From the NCBI GenBank assembly GCA_030323885.1, contig CM059198.1, forward strand, positions 75,167,045-75,231,044: a DNA stretch of 64,000 nt, read 5' to 3'. Origin of the DNA: Branchipolynoe longqiensis (taxonomy: Eukaryota > Annelida > Polychaeta > Phyllodocida > Polynoidae). The notes below the pieces were generated by a model that saw only the letters and a program-made list of their open reading frames with translations, ran no database searches and had not been told where the DNA came from. Both the position numbers and the translations under genes were made by a program. Positions 21,301-32,795 of this stretch are shown here, piece by piece. Each line of letters starts with the position of its first letter. The first letter of the stretch is position 1.

Positions 21301-21500
21301 AGTCATATAATGCTTACAATGACATACATACAGGTCATGCACTTACATACACAAACACCCAGTTGGTTCAACAACCATACAGTGCATAACGTGTACATGA
21401 TCCAGGTCATGGCAGCCAGTGTCACGGGGTGATGAAATGGGAAATATTCCGCCTAGAGCAGGCTTAGACCACACATTCTGGATAGCAAGTGAGCAAAGAC

Positions 21501-21686
21501 TACACAACGCACCAAAAAGCCACCACAGTCCATTCCCTATTGTCTAAATATAGCACACCAGTGGAGAGTAACACCTGTACATTTTCCTGGATTTAGACGC
21601 GGTCTCTGACATAATGATTCAACAATAGAATATCACTTTCTGGAAAGAATTCTAGGACTTATTCACCACCATCCTCGTCAATGATA
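21501..21686. other. No recognised feature
   Basis: Unique-looking sequence between SINE-2 and SINE-1; no ORF of note. Confidence 0.4.
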
Positions 21687-22032
21687 CCAGACGGGATGGC
21701 CAAATGGGTTGAGCATCTGTCTCCCATTGTTGTAGATCATTGGATTCCAACCCACGGGTTCGCACCCTGGTTGATTCAAATAAATTACTTAAAAATGTAT
21801 ACTTGTCGCTTCCTAGCCAGATGCTTGGCATTACAAGGATAGGGCAAGGCACTGGTTGGCTGAGTGTCAGGATAATGTGACTGCATGGGATATCGGGTCA
21901 TGGTGCTAGCGGCCTGGTCTCCCACTGGGGTAGTGCTATAAAGTCACCATTAGTATGCAGTGTCACAAGTCAGTACCTGTCCTGATATGACCTTAGATAT
22001 TGCCAGGATGTAAAACTCCAGCAACCAACCAA
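21687..22032 (+). repeat. SINE-1, alternate head, tail A
   Basis: GACGGGATGGCCAAATGG, a duplicated B-box area (ACCCACGGGTTCGCACCC), body, and tail TTGCCAGGATGTAAAACTCC. Confidence 0.8.
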
Positions 22033-22254
22033 AATCTTGCCCAATGATTGGAGATGGATATGGTAGTATATGTGACTCAAGCGGAGGATTACAGTTTATG
22101 TATATAGCATGATCTAGACAATATATCACGCACGTAGTGCAATATAGCACGGGTAACACATTAATTACACTATTTTTAGGTTAGTATATAAGTAATAGGA
22201 TGTAGCGGTATCGTTACTTGATAATATATGTGTGATTGATTGAACATAGATGGA

Positions 22255-22353
22255 CATGTAAATACACATATATATATATATATGTATACACATACACGTA
22301 AGTACACATAGATATGCATATATACTTATACACACACACATATATGTATAGCA

Positions 22354-22406
<53 letters not shown>

Positions 22407-22420
22407 TACATATGTTTATA
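22255..22420. repeat. TA/CATA microsatellite
   Basis: Includes an uninterrupted (TA)n of ~40 bp near 22360-22402. At 22470-22535 follows the short motif GCCGACAAGGCGTATAGAAA plus (ATCA)n, like the 3' end of a SINE. Confidence 0.85.
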
Positions 22421-22664
22421 CACATATGCACGTAATATACATCCCAGGTGTACTCACATGACTAACTCGCTGTGAATATGGCCTATGCTGCCGACAAGGC
22501 GTATAGAAACCACCAATCAATCAATCAATCAATCATAGGACTAACTCTAGAAATACCCCTGGAGAATACCCCATCCCAGGAATTCCCACAACGGCAGTAC
22601 CAGGGATACCCCACCCCAAGAATACCCCCTAAGGGTACTTCCAGGTATATCCCCAGGAATATCC

Positions 22665-24055
22665 CCAAAGGTACTCCCAGGAAAAGCCCTCAAAAGGTAC
22701 TCCCAGGAACCCCCTCAAAAGGTACTCCCAGGAAAAGCCCTCAAAAGGTACTGCCAGGAAAAGCCCTCAAAAGGTACTCCCAGTAAACCTTTCAAAAGGT
22801 ACTCCCAGGAAACCCCCTCAAAAAGTACTCCTAGGAAACCCCCTCAAAAGGTACTCCCAGGAAACCCTTCAAAAGGTACTCCCAGGAAACCCCCTGAAAA
22901 GGTACTCCCAGGAAACCCCCTCAAAAGGTACTCCCAGGAAACCCTTCAAAAGGTACTCCCAGGAAACCCCCTCAGGAAACCCTTCAAAAGGTACTCCCAG
23001 GAAACCCCCTCAAAAGGTACTCGCAGGAAACCCTTCAAAAGGTACTCCCAGGAAACCCCCTCAAAAGGTACTCCCAGGAAACCCCCTCAAAAGGTACTCC
23101 CAGGAAACCCCCTCAAAAGGTACTCCCAGGAAAGCCCCTCAAAAGGTAGTCCCAGGAAACCCTTCAAAAGGTACTCCCAGGAAACCCCCTCAAAAGGTAC
23201 TCCCAGGAAACCCCCTCAAAAGGTACTCCCAGGAAACCGTTCAAAAGGTACTCCCAGGAAACCCTTCAAAAGGTACTCCCAGGAAACCCTTCAGAAGGTA
23301 CTCCAAGGAAACCCTTCAAAAGGTACTCCCAGGAAAACCCCTCAACAGGTAGTCCCAGGAAAAGCCCTCAACAGGTACTCCCCGGAAACCCCTGAAAAGG
23401 TAGTCCCAGGAAACCCCCTCCAAAGGTACTCCCAGGGAAACCCCTCAAAAGGTACTCCCAGGAAAGCCCCTCAAAAGGTAGTCCCAGGAAACCCTTCAAA
23501 AGGTACTCCCAGGAAACCCCCTCAAAAGGTACTCCCATGAAACCCCCTCAAAAGGTACTCCCAGGAAACCCTTCAAAAGGTACTCCCAGGAAACCCTTCA
23601 AAAGGTACTCCCAGGAAACCCTTCAAAAGGTACTCCCAGGAAACCCCCTCAAAAGGTACTCCCCGGAAACCCCTCAAAAGGTACTCCCAGGAAACCCCCT
23701 CAAAAGGTACTCCCAGGAAAGCCCCTCAAAAGGTAGTCCCAGGAAACCCTTCAAAAGGTACTCCCAGGAAACCCCCTCAGGAAACCCTTCAAAAGGTACT
23801 CCCAGGAAACCCCTTCAAAAGGTACTCGCAGGAAACCCTTTAAAAGGTACTCCCAGGAAACCCCCTCAAAAGGTACTCGCAGGAAACCCTTCAAAAGGTA
23901 CTCCCAGGAAACCCCCTCAAAAGGTACTCACAGGAAACCCTTCAAAAGGTACTCCCAGGAAACCCCCTCAAAAGGTACTCCCAGGAAACCCTTCAAAAGG
24001 TACTCCCAGGAAAACCCCTCCAAAGGTACTCCAGGGAAAACCCCTCAAAAGGTAG
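22665..24055. repeat. 26-bp minisatellite, over 50 copies
   Basis: Unit CAAAAGGTACTCCCAGGAAA plus CCCCCT or CCCTT (26 or 25 bp). The two length variants and GGTAGTCCC variants are interspersed. The 172- and 104-codon ORFs over it are artefacts. It fades into poly-C near 24120. Confidence 0.95.
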
Positions 24056-24275
24056 ACCTACTATCACGAAAACTCAATAGTTACTCCCGGGAATACCCCT
24101 TCAGAGATTCTCCCAGGAACCCCCCCCCCCCCTCCCCCCACCGCAAGGTCACCAACACCAGGATTCCATCCTCCCGTAAGTTCCTCCATCCACTTACCCC
24201 CACAAGTACTCCAAACACCCGCTCCCCACCCTCACCCCCCACCCCCACATGCGCAACCCCCCACACAACACCTAC

Positions 24276-24527
24276 CTTCTGGTACATCACCCACTCGGCT
24301 ATCAGGTTCCGGTGTGACACGGGCATGGTGATGCCGGTGATGCCGGCGTTACCTGCCGATGGTGCCGGTGGTGGTGCCGGAGCAGGGAGTGGTTGTGCTG
24401 GTTTGTCCGAGGTGGTGGTGGTGGTGGTGGTGGTGTCGGCGGGTCCGCCTGTGCTGGGCGCGTACACAACGGGTCCTCTCCGAATGCTACCCTCCGGCAC
24501 TGTGTCTCTCCTCCTCCTGCCTCCCAT
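24276..24527 (-). CDS. Possible first coding exon, CpG-rich
   Basis: Minus-strand frame of 84 codons from ATG 24527 (context GGGGAGATGG, G at -3 and +4) to a donor-like AAG|GTAGGT at 24276/24275, phase 0. Upstream on the same strand is a GC- and CpG-rich stretch (24600-24790) such as seen at animal promoters. The predicted N-terminus is basic (MGGRRRRDTVPEG), then a Thr run, Pro/Ala-rich linker, and a non-repetitive end with GITMPVSHRNLIAEWVMYQK. I do not recognise the protein. Part of the exon is simple repeat ((GGT)n on the plus strand, 24407-24436), so an artefact is possible. Further exons would lie at lower coordinates, beyond the minisatellite, and none is identified. Confidence 0.33.
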
Positions 24528-24790
24528 CTCCCCCTCCTTCCCCTCCTCCCCCTCCTCCTCCTCCTCCTCCTCCTCCTCCTCCTCCTCCTCCTACTGCTGA
24601 TGCTGCCCCCTGGTGGCGGGGCGGGCGATGCTGGTTGGCTGTGCTCGGGGGCTCGTCACAACGCGCCGCGGTATACTGTCCGCTCCGCGCAACGCGGCGT
24701 CTCACCGCCACAGACGCACCCAACCGTGACCAGGGCCCGCCGCCTCGCACCACTAAAAAACCCGCGACGCACTGTGGCGGGTCACTCAAC
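24528..24790 (-). promoter_or_regulatory. CpG-rich segment with GGA array
   Basis: CCT/GGA trinucleotide array at 24530-24592, then GC-rich sequence with many CpGs (CGCGCCGCGG, CGCAACGCGGCG). A candidate promoter/5' UTR for the exon at 24276-24527 only by position and composition. Confidence 0.3.
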
Positions 24791-25145
24791 AATTCAACAC
24801 CTTTTCTTGTATTCTTTTTTTAAAAATGTTCCTCAAATATCTCCTGTTTCCCCACTCTTGTTTTTTTTGGGGTGTTTTTTTTGTACATGTCTTTTCTGGT
24901 TTTGTAAAACCTGGTGGTGCATTCCCATTTATTCTGAGAAGAGCAAATACCTTAATAGAAATAATGCACATATCTCAAATAAATGTAGCATGTTTAAGAG
25001 GTATTGTGACATACAGTGTATATGTGTGTATGTGTAAAATTCCTCCAGTGTGTATGTCGCGAGGGGGGCCCCACCCACAAATTACCGCGACAGCTGGGGC
25101 GAGGCACACACTTGCTATCCGGACCGCACTCTGTCCACACCTCTC
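24791..25145. other. No recognised feature
   Basis: T-rich then mixed sequence. The ORFs here (up to 116 aa) have no visible domain. Confidence 0.4.
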
Positions 25146-25325
25146 TCTATCTCCTCGAAGCATGATGCGAGTATAAAGGCACGTAAGGGATTATATGTTT
25201 ATTTACTACTGGATTATTGATGGCGTGGCTTACTTGATGTATGCCCCCCCCCGCCTCCAACCACGTGACCGGTGGCGCCACCATCGGCGCTAGTCTACCC
25301 GGGATGCTACACTGTCATTCGCGCC
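25146..25325 (-). repeat. Dispersed repeat, possible LTR fragment (second copy)
   Basis: Inverted match to 1248-1428, including GCGAATGACAGTGTAGCATC, GGTGGCGCCACCGGTCACGTG-type core and AATAAACATATAATCCC. Flanked by a (TA)n at 25330-25358. Confidence 0.45.
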
Positions 25326-25358
25326 CGATAATTTATATATATATATATATATATATTT

Positions 25359-25847
25359 GATGTATAAGGATTATACAAATATAAATTAACGGAAGGAATT
25401 ATTTCGCTTATATTGTATATTATGATTCATTATGTATGTCGGTGCCGTTTCGGGTTTCGACCCTACGCCCGTTCCTGCAGGCTACTGCGGCGGTCACGCT
25501 GGACTGTGGCGACCCTCGGCCACCTTGTTTGACTTACTTCCGTCTAGTTACATACAGTAACTAATAGTACATAGGTGCATATGTAGTATCAAAATGCACC
25601 ACCTGATTACCTCAGCCAAGGAAAATTACCTAGGCTGACATGTGGATATGTCGATCCAGATATAAAACTTCACACATCTATGAATATAATCGACTAAGCA
25701 ACTCAAAAGGTAAGGGTAAATACATGCAGGTAGTTTGCTTCTTTGATTGCAGAATTACGGTCTCATTTAATGTCCCCATTTCCCCCCAGCTTTTATATAG
25801 GGTTGGTTTGACTTACTTCATTTCTGATTTATTTAAATACCAAATTG
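25359..25847. other. No recognised feature
   Basis: Mixed sequence. A 128-aa ORF (25640-26026) runs into SINE-1 and is not considered coding. Confidence 0.4.
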
Positions 25848-26100
25848 TTACTTGTCGCTACCTACCATGGCTACAACAGGGCAATGATTGGTTAGCACAT
25901 TACAAGGATAATGTGACTGAGTGGGATATCAGGTCATGGTACCAGCAGCCTGGTCTCTCGGTGGGGCAGCACTATAAAGTCATCATGAGTGCGCACTGTC
26001 ATAAGTTGGTACCCGTCCTGATATGACCTAAGACGTAAAACAACGCCGTCCTGATATGACCTTAGATGCTGCCAGGACGTAAAGCTCCAACAACGAACCA
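25848..26100 (+). repeat. SINE-1, body and duplicated tail
   Basis: Head missing. The 3' module GTCCTGATATGACCT appears twice, 43 bp apart, the first ending in AAGACGTAAAACAACG. Confidence 0.8.
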
Positions 26101-26450
26101 ACGTAAACCAACAACAAGCAAATCTGCTCAAAATCAATCATGCGGCACCAACAAGAATTAACCTGCAAATCAAAATCAGCTGGGCAAAATCACGCCATAA
26201 AATAAACTGAACTACAATCCTTTTTGTCTTCCACATTAAATCTGCCACAGCTCGATCCGGGATGTAGTGCGAGAATTCTTAGTGCACGATCGACTGAGAC
26301 TGAAGAACTAGTCATGCATGACCTATTCACAAGCTACAAGTCGTGCCAACTCGACCATGACCTTTAGTTAGGCTCGCAGAGCCTGGGGCAGTGCCCGGTC
26401 CTCGCGGTATCGATCTGTGGTTAGCGCCATTACTGACATGCCTTAAGTTC
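26101..26450. other. No recognised feature
   Basis: Sequence before the satellite array; no ORF, tRNA or repeat unit recognised. Confidence 0.4.
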
Positions 26451-28800
26451 ATTTAAATATGCGCCTATGTAGCATTAGGGACCTTCCCCCTTATTGCCAG
26501 TAACCAATGGGGCACCACCTGTGTCATTTAAATATGTGCCTATGTTGCATTAGGGACCTTCCCCCTTAGTACCAGTAACCAATGGGGCGCCACCTGTGTC
26601 ATTTAAATATGTGCCTATGTAGCATTAGGGACCTTCCCCCATAGTGCCAGTAACCAATGGGGCACCACCTGTGTCATTTAAATATGCGCCTATGTTGCAT
26701 TAGGGACCTTCCCCCTTATTACCAGTAACTAATGGGGCGCCACCTGTGTCATTTAAATATGTGCCTATGTAGCATTAGGGACCTTCCCCCTTAGTACCAG
26801 AAACCAATGGGGCGCCACCTGTGTCATTTAAATATGTGCCTATGTAGCATTAGGGACCTTCCCCCATAGTACCAGTAACCAATGGGGCGCCACCTGTGTC
26901 ATTTAAATATGCGCCTATGTAGCACTAGGGACCTTCCCCCTTATTACCAGTAACCAATGGGGCGCCACCTGTGTCATTTAAATATGTGGTTATGTAGCAT
27001 TAGGAACCTTCCCCCTTAGTACCAGAAACCAATGGGGTGCCACCTGTGTCATTTAAATATGTGCCTATGTAGCATTAGGAACCTTCCCCCTTAGTACCAG
27101 AAACCAATGGGGCACCACCTGTGTCATTTAAATATGCGCCTATGTAGCATTAGGGACCTTCCCCCATAGTACCAGTAACCAATGGGGCACCACCTGTGTC
27201 ATTTAAATATGCGCCTATGTAGCACTAGGGACCTTCCCCCTTATTACCAGTAAATAATGGGGCGCCACCTGTGTCATTTAAATATGTGCCTATGTAGCAT
27301 TAGGGACCTTCCCCCATAGTACCAGTAACCAATGGGGCGCCACCTGTGTCATTTAAATATGTGCCTATGTAGCATTAGGGACCTTCCCCCTTAGTACCAG
27401 TAACCAATGGGGCGCCACCTGTGTCATTTAAATATGTGCCTATGTAGCATTAGGAACCTTCCCCCTGAGTACCAGAAACCAATGGGGTGCCACCTGTGTC
27501 ATTTAAATATGTGCCTATGTAGCATTAGGAACCTTCCCCCTTAGTACCAGAAACCAATGGGGTGCCACCTGTGTCATTTAAATATGTGCCTATGTAGCAT
27601 TAGGGACCTTCCCCCTTAGTACCAGTAACTAATGGGGTGCCACCTGTGTCATTTAAATATGTGCCTATGTAGCATTAGGGACCTTCCCCCTTAGTACCAG
27701 TAACCAATGGGGCGCCACCTGTGTCATTTAAATATGTGCCTATGTAGCATTAGGGACCTTCCCCCATAGTACCAGTAACCAATGGGGCGCCACCTGTGTC
27801 ATTTAAATATGCGCCTAGGTAGCATTAGAGACCTTCCCCCATAGTACCTGTAACTAATGGGGTGCCACCTGCATCATTTAAATATGTGCCTATGTAGCAT
27901 TAGGGACCTTCCCCCTTAGTACCAGAACCCAATGGGGCACCACCTGTGTCATTTAAATATGTGCCTATGTAGCATTAGGGACCTTCCCCCTTAGTACCAG
28001 CACCCAATGGGGTGCCACCTGTGTCATTTAAATATGTGCCTATGTAGCATTAGGGACCTTCCCCCATAGTACCAGTAACCAATGGGGACCCACCTATGTC
28101 ATTTAAATATGTGCCTATGTAGCATTAGGGACCTTCCCCCCCATAGTACCAGTAACCAATGGGGCGCCACCTTTGTCATTTAAATATGTGCCTATGTAGC
28201 ATTAGGGACCTTCCCCCTTAGTACCAGACACCAATGGGGCGCCACCTGTGTCATTTAAATATGTGCCTATGTAGCATCAGGGACCTTCCCCCTTAGTACC
28301 AGTAACCAATGGGGCGCCACCTGTGTCATTTACATATGTGCCTATGTAGCATTAGGGACCTTCCCCCTTAGTACCAGTAACCAATGGGGTGCCACTTATG
28401 TCATTTAAATATGTGCCTATGTAACATTAGGGACCTTCCCCCTTAGTACGACTAACCAATGGGGCGCCACCTGTGTCATTTAAATATGCGCCTATGTAGC
28501 ATTAGGGACCTTCCCCCTTAGTACCAGTAACTAATGGGGCACCACTTGTGTCATTTAAATGTGTGCCTATGTAGCATTAGGGACCTTCCCCCATAGTACC
28601 AGTAACCAATGGGGCGCCACCTGTGTCATTTGAATATGTGCCTATGTAGCATTAGGAACCTTCCTTCATAGTACTAGTATCTAATGGGGTGCCACTGCAC
28701 TATTTAAAGATGCACCTATGTAGCCTAAGGAGCCTTCCTTCATAGTATTAGTAACTATGATAATGGGGCGCCACCTGTGTCATTTAACTATGCACCTATG
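26451..28800. repeat. 75-bp satellite array, ~31 monomers
   Basis: Regular 75-bp unit: CATTTAAATATGTGCC, TATGTAGCATTAGGGACC, TTCCCCC, TTAGTACCAGTAACCAATGG, GGCGCCACCTGTGT. Each monomer has the palindromes ATTTAAAT and GGCGCC and a CCAAT pentamer. The first 29 monomers are highly alike and the last few (after 28640) drift. A marked variant (GCACTAGGG with TTATTACC) recurs exactly 300 bp apart (26924 and 27224), indicating four-monomer block duplication. Confidence 0.95.
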
Positions 28801-28860
28801 TGTAGCATTGGGAGGCTTCCCCCATAGTACTAATAACTATTGCAGAGGGGCGCCATCTGC

Positions 28861-29155
28861 ATTGATGTATCTTCATAAATTAAGACTTACTTACAGCACA
28901 GATATATGTATGTATGTATATATATATATATGTATGTATATATATATATTTATATATATACAAGTCAACATCACAAGACACCCAGTGAACCCGGTGCCCG
29001 ATTTCAACACATTCAATGTTTGAAAGGAGGGGAGGATAATGAATAATGGGGGGAGGGTGGGGAGGGGGTTATGTCCTTGGGGGATTAACTGTCTACGTGC
29101 AGAAAGCCATGTACCTCAGCTCATACAAAGGTTGTCGCTGCACTGACTGACACTC
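28861..29155. other. TA microsatellite and G-rich tract
   Basis: (TATG)n/(TA)n at 28905-28965 and a G-rich run near 29045-29070. No gene. Confidence 0.5.
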
Positions 29156-29487
29156 CCGGACGCGGTGGCTGAATCGGTAAGAGCGCTGGTTTCCCGTGCA
29201 GAAGGTCGTGAATTTGAATCACGGCCGAGTCAAACCAATGACTTACAAAATTTATACTTGTCGCTACCTAGCCTTGCGTTCGGCATTAATAGGATAGGAC
29301 ACGGGCTGGTTATGGTTAGCTCAGCGTCAGGATAATAATGTGATGGAGTGGGATTTTAGGTCATGTTGCCATGAGATCAGCGCTATAAAGTCACCATGAA
29401 TGTGCACTGACACAGGTCAGTCAGTATCCATCCTGATATGACTTTAGGATGTTGCCAGGATGTCAAACCCCAATAAACAGACAAAGA
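29156..29487 (+). repeat. SINE-1, near full-length
   Basis: GACGCGGTGGCTGAATCGGT, body with a small duplication (GGTTATGGTTAG), and tail TTGCCAGGATGTCAAACCCC. Confidence 0.8.
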
Positions 29488-30007
29488 CAGTCGGGCTGAC
29501 TCCACTCGACACTCCCCTTCCTGAGACATCCGGCACTTTGAATGGTTGGCTGCTTCACCGGGGCTTAAAATGTGCAATGTCGTCTGCCTTGCACGGATTT
29601 CAAAACTAAGGCCAAATAAAAAATAAAAAATTGGTGAGCGTCCCCGCCCGTCTCTGAAAATTCTCCCGTCCATGATGTTTTGTGTTTGATTTGTTTTTAA
29701 CTGTTAAAACTGCATCGGGCCAGCAACAATTCAACTTTCAGACTTTATGCGTAACTATGTATGGACAGCGGTAAACCCCGTCACACCATGTGCGTGCACT
29801 GAAATTGATGTTTATGTAATTCCATTAAAATCATGTAAAAAATACAGAAACAAATATAAATAAATAAAAATATATATAAAAACCACACGCCCGACCTTGA
29901 TTTGTCTGATCAAAGGGATGATTGCCAACATTTCTTTATTTGGCCTGACGGTGTTTCCCCCCGGTGAAGTCATGTGTGATCACCGTGACTGCAGGTAGAT
30001 GTTCTTT
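29488..30007. repeat. Decayed sequence incl. repeat shared with 7970-8085
   Basis: 29615-29740 matches 7970-8085 (GCGTCCCCGCCCGTCTCTGA, CAGCAACAATTCAACTTTC). The remainder has no recognised feature. Confidence 0.45.
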
Positions 30008-30336
30008 TTGGTTGTTTGTTGTTGTTTTACGTCCTAGCAACATCTAAGGTCATATCAGGACGGGTACCGACTTGTGACAGTGCACACTCATGGTGACTTT
30101 ACAGTGCTGTCCCACTGGGAAACCAGGCTGCCGGCACAATGACCTGGTATCCCACTCAGTCACATTATCCTGACACTGAGCACACCTGTCCTAATAATGC
30201 CGATTGCCTGGCTAGGAAGCGACAAGTATCAATTTGTAAGTCATTGGTTTGAGTCGACCAGGGTTCGAACCTACCACCCCACGATCTACCAGCATGGGAG
30301 ACGGACGCTCTAACTCATTCAGCCATCCCATCTGGT
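30008..30336 (-). repeat. SINE-1, alternate head, near full-length
   Basis: Minus strand: head GACCAGATGGGATGGCTGAA, B box GGTTCGAACC, body, tail with AACATCTAAGG and (CAA)n. Confidence 0.8.
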
Positions 30337-30569
30337 CCTTGTTCTTTTTGGTAATTACTGTGTGCTGTGAAATTATGGCGCCAACTACCACCACCGCAGA
30401 CGACATTTAGTAATGCTCACACAGCTCTCACATGGGATTTCTAGATCCTTTGCATGACATAAACAAGTCAGCTTAAAGTCGTTACTTCGTAATAGGGAGA
30501 TATTATAAAGTGGTTGATGAATATAATCTACTCACAATGACTCTGTTTTCATACATTAGTTGATTAAAG

Positions 30570-30884
30570 TTGCATAGTTGCATAAACAAACTACAGGTGC
30601 TACAAAATAGAGCCCTCAAAGTATGCCTTCAGGTGAACAAAAGATATCCCACAATCGAATTACACAAAAAATGCAATGCAACACTACTAACAAGTAGAAG
30701 GGAAACGCACCTCAAAATACTGGCACACCATTGCACCACAAAACCAGGCTACACAGCAACCCCCCATAGGGACACCAGGCAAATGGCAGCCCCAGTGCTA
30801 CTGACAGCAATAAGTAACACCAACATTTATGAGAGAAGTGTACTGGCCATGGCGGCACATGCCTGGAATAATCAACCCACATAA
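30570..30884 (+). pseudogene. LINE-C RT C-terminal remnant
   Basis: Frame of 104 codons: LQVLQNRALKVCLQV, a REThLKILAHH-type segment and MAAHAWNNQPT. The pattern LQNRALK...W(N)xLP is typical of the C-terminal end of Jockey/CR1-like LINE RTs. The catalytic domain is absent. The first codons derive from MITE-1. Confidence 0.6.
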
Positions 30885-31601
30885 CAACGGGCAATCGAAA
30901 GCATGGACCACTATAATAGGTCCTTAAAGAAAACATAATACACAACCACCTGATCTTGGGCGCAGTCACTGCTTGCTGTGTTCTGGCACAAAAAGCAAAA
31001 GACCGGCCAGAAAAGATGGTAGATATTACAAATACGGAAACTAGCCCTACTAAGTAGTAAGGAATTCGAAATGACTATCACCATAGGGCGCAGTCCGTCT
31101 GGGTATGTGTACTGGCACAAACCAAAGCAGAACCAGGCAGGCCACGGTCATGCATCCGAATCACCCTGAAATACAAAATGGCTAACCATACAACACCGTC
31201 ATCCCACCTAGTCGCAGTTCTGAACGGTCCAGGGGTGTTCTGGCACACTGGTGTACTATCTAAGGACAGGGCGTGGGTGAAAGGATGCTGTAACAAACCA
31301 CAATGGGATGGGATCCTCTCCCACAGGCCTGTATGTCATCTGTGTAGATGTACATAGTAGGCTAAGTTATCATATACAGGTTAGGAACAAACTTGAAAAT
31401 TAAACAAAAACTAATATAGAAACTACTAACACCCAAAACCGCAAAGGCTGGCCCGAGAAAGATCAGGTAAAGACTCCTGAGTGCGGGACCAGACCAATCC
31501 AGTATCACAGCTGTCCAGGGTTGAAAACAAGCACCCTCACGGGAGCTTATATGTTATGGGCAGAATAAAAAACTTGTCACAAAAAACAACAACAAAAAAG
31601 T
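30578..31601 (+). mobile_element. LINE-C, 3' end inserted in MITE-1
   Basis: C-terminal coding remnant plus ~700-bp 3' UTR ending CAACAACAAAAAAG. The UTR end (from AACTACTAACACCCAAA to GGAGCTTATA and AACTTGTCAC) matches 48618-48805. The UTR has three imperfect ~120-bp repeats marked by GCGCAGTC / TCGCAGTT and TTCTGGCACA (30960, 31088, 31213). Confidence 0.75.
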
Positions 31602-31963
31602 TCGATGGTTTAGACTTGTTGACATTTATCGGAGATACTACATTAAACTGATTGTTATAATCTAGCTTACTTTAGCTTGAAGTAACTTATATGTTAAATG
31701 GCTAACTTTTGAGGTATTTGAACTACATATATGCAAAATTAGTTCTGGCAAGCACACCATAGGCTTCTGCAGCTACAGTTTCTCTTAAATGTCCTCAATC
31801 TTCCATTATATGTGCTAATACTTGCTCAATAAGTGCGTTGGTATCTAAGTTAAATTCCTACACTTAAAGCTTGCATAGTCCGATGAAGCATCAAATCTTT
31901 TAACCCAACACAATTATCTTTGGTTTAAAAGATTTGATGCTTCATCGGACTATGCAACTTTAA

Positions 31964-32139
31964 ACGAAGGAATTTTCAATCGTAGATGACTATTATGGGG
32001 AGTTCAGATGGTAGGGGATGGGTCAGAAAACCCCATAAACTGGTGTGACTGTACTGAACTGTGTCAGTGAGTACTCATTTATCCTGAGCGTGTTGTAAAT
32101 ATGATTACTCCTATGGATATTAGACTAAAGCCAAGATAG
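31964..32139. other. No recognised feature
   Basis: Short unique-looking stretch between MITE-1 and SINE-2. Confidence 0.4.
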
Positions 32140-32795
32140 TATTGTAGTGGTCTACACTGACCTCTCAGGCAAGTAACCACATAGACAGGTAGGCGTGGGT
32201 AGTGTGGTGATATCAGGGAGCCTAGGTGGTGCAATGGTTAGCACACTGGCCTGGAATGCAAAGAGATGTGGGTTCGAGTCCCGCTCTAGGTGCAATATTT
32301 CCCATTTTCATCACCCCCCACAACAGTGGTGCCGTGACCAGGATCCTATACATGCTATGCGCTGTATGGTTGTTGAACCTGCCCTGTGAATGTATGTGTG
32401 ATGCGCGAGAAGGAAGAACAGAGGCGGAGGTGGGAAAACTGAGGCGTTTATTGTGACGCCTCGGGCAACATACAGAGATACAGTGAAATAACAATAATGA
32501 CAAAGTAAGGTACAAACAGGGTAACTGAGGAGGTAAACAGGCTGAGGAGGCAGAGCAATACAGGGGCTCATGAGGAGCAGGGGGCTCGCGAGGAGCAAAG
32601 AGTCAGGGGCTCATGAGGAGCAGAGGATAAATAGTGAGGGGCTCATAAGGAGCAGTGTAATAATGAGGATAAAGGGCTCAGAAGGAGCTGGTAAGAGAGT
32701 CGGTGTGGGGCTCAGATGGGTAACGGGGAAGAGAGGTAAATAAGGAAAGGATAAAATGATGATGAGCGGAGTAGCTAAGGAGCAGAGTTCAAAAG

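Larger units (their letters stand above)
19222..21500 (-). repeat. SINE-2 copy split by LINE-B
   Basis: The tail part (19222-19267) and the rest (21301-21500; GCATTATATGACT, CATGTACACGTTATGC-type body, CCTGCTCTAGGCGGAATAT) form one minus-strand SINE-2 once the 2.03-kb LINE-B is removed. Confidence 0.65.
30564..31963 (-). mobile_element. MITE-1 split by LINE-C
   Basis: The left 14 bases (TTAA plus AGTTGCATAG, 30564-30577) and the remainder (from about 31602, TTCGATGG, to TTAA at 31960-31963) join into one MITE-1. The right end has an extra inverted duplication: 31873-31903 is the exact complement of 31925-31955 (31 bp). Confidence 0.75.

Noticed and set aside
22665..24055. CRISPR or coding repeat
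   Set aside because: Units of 25-26 bp follow each other without spacers; a minisatellite.
24393..25037. 214-codon plus-strand ORF
   Set aside because: Runs through GGT and CCT arrays and lacks a domain; the minus-strand exon candidate is a better explanation.
26451..28800. CRISPR-like regular array
   Set aside because: No alternating conserved repeats and unique spacers: the whole 75-bp unit is conserved. Eukaryotic context; it is a satellite.
32215..32300. Genuine tRNA gene
   Set aside because: Good A and B boxes, but the same unit recurs with a conserved leader and body; tRNA-derived SINE-2.
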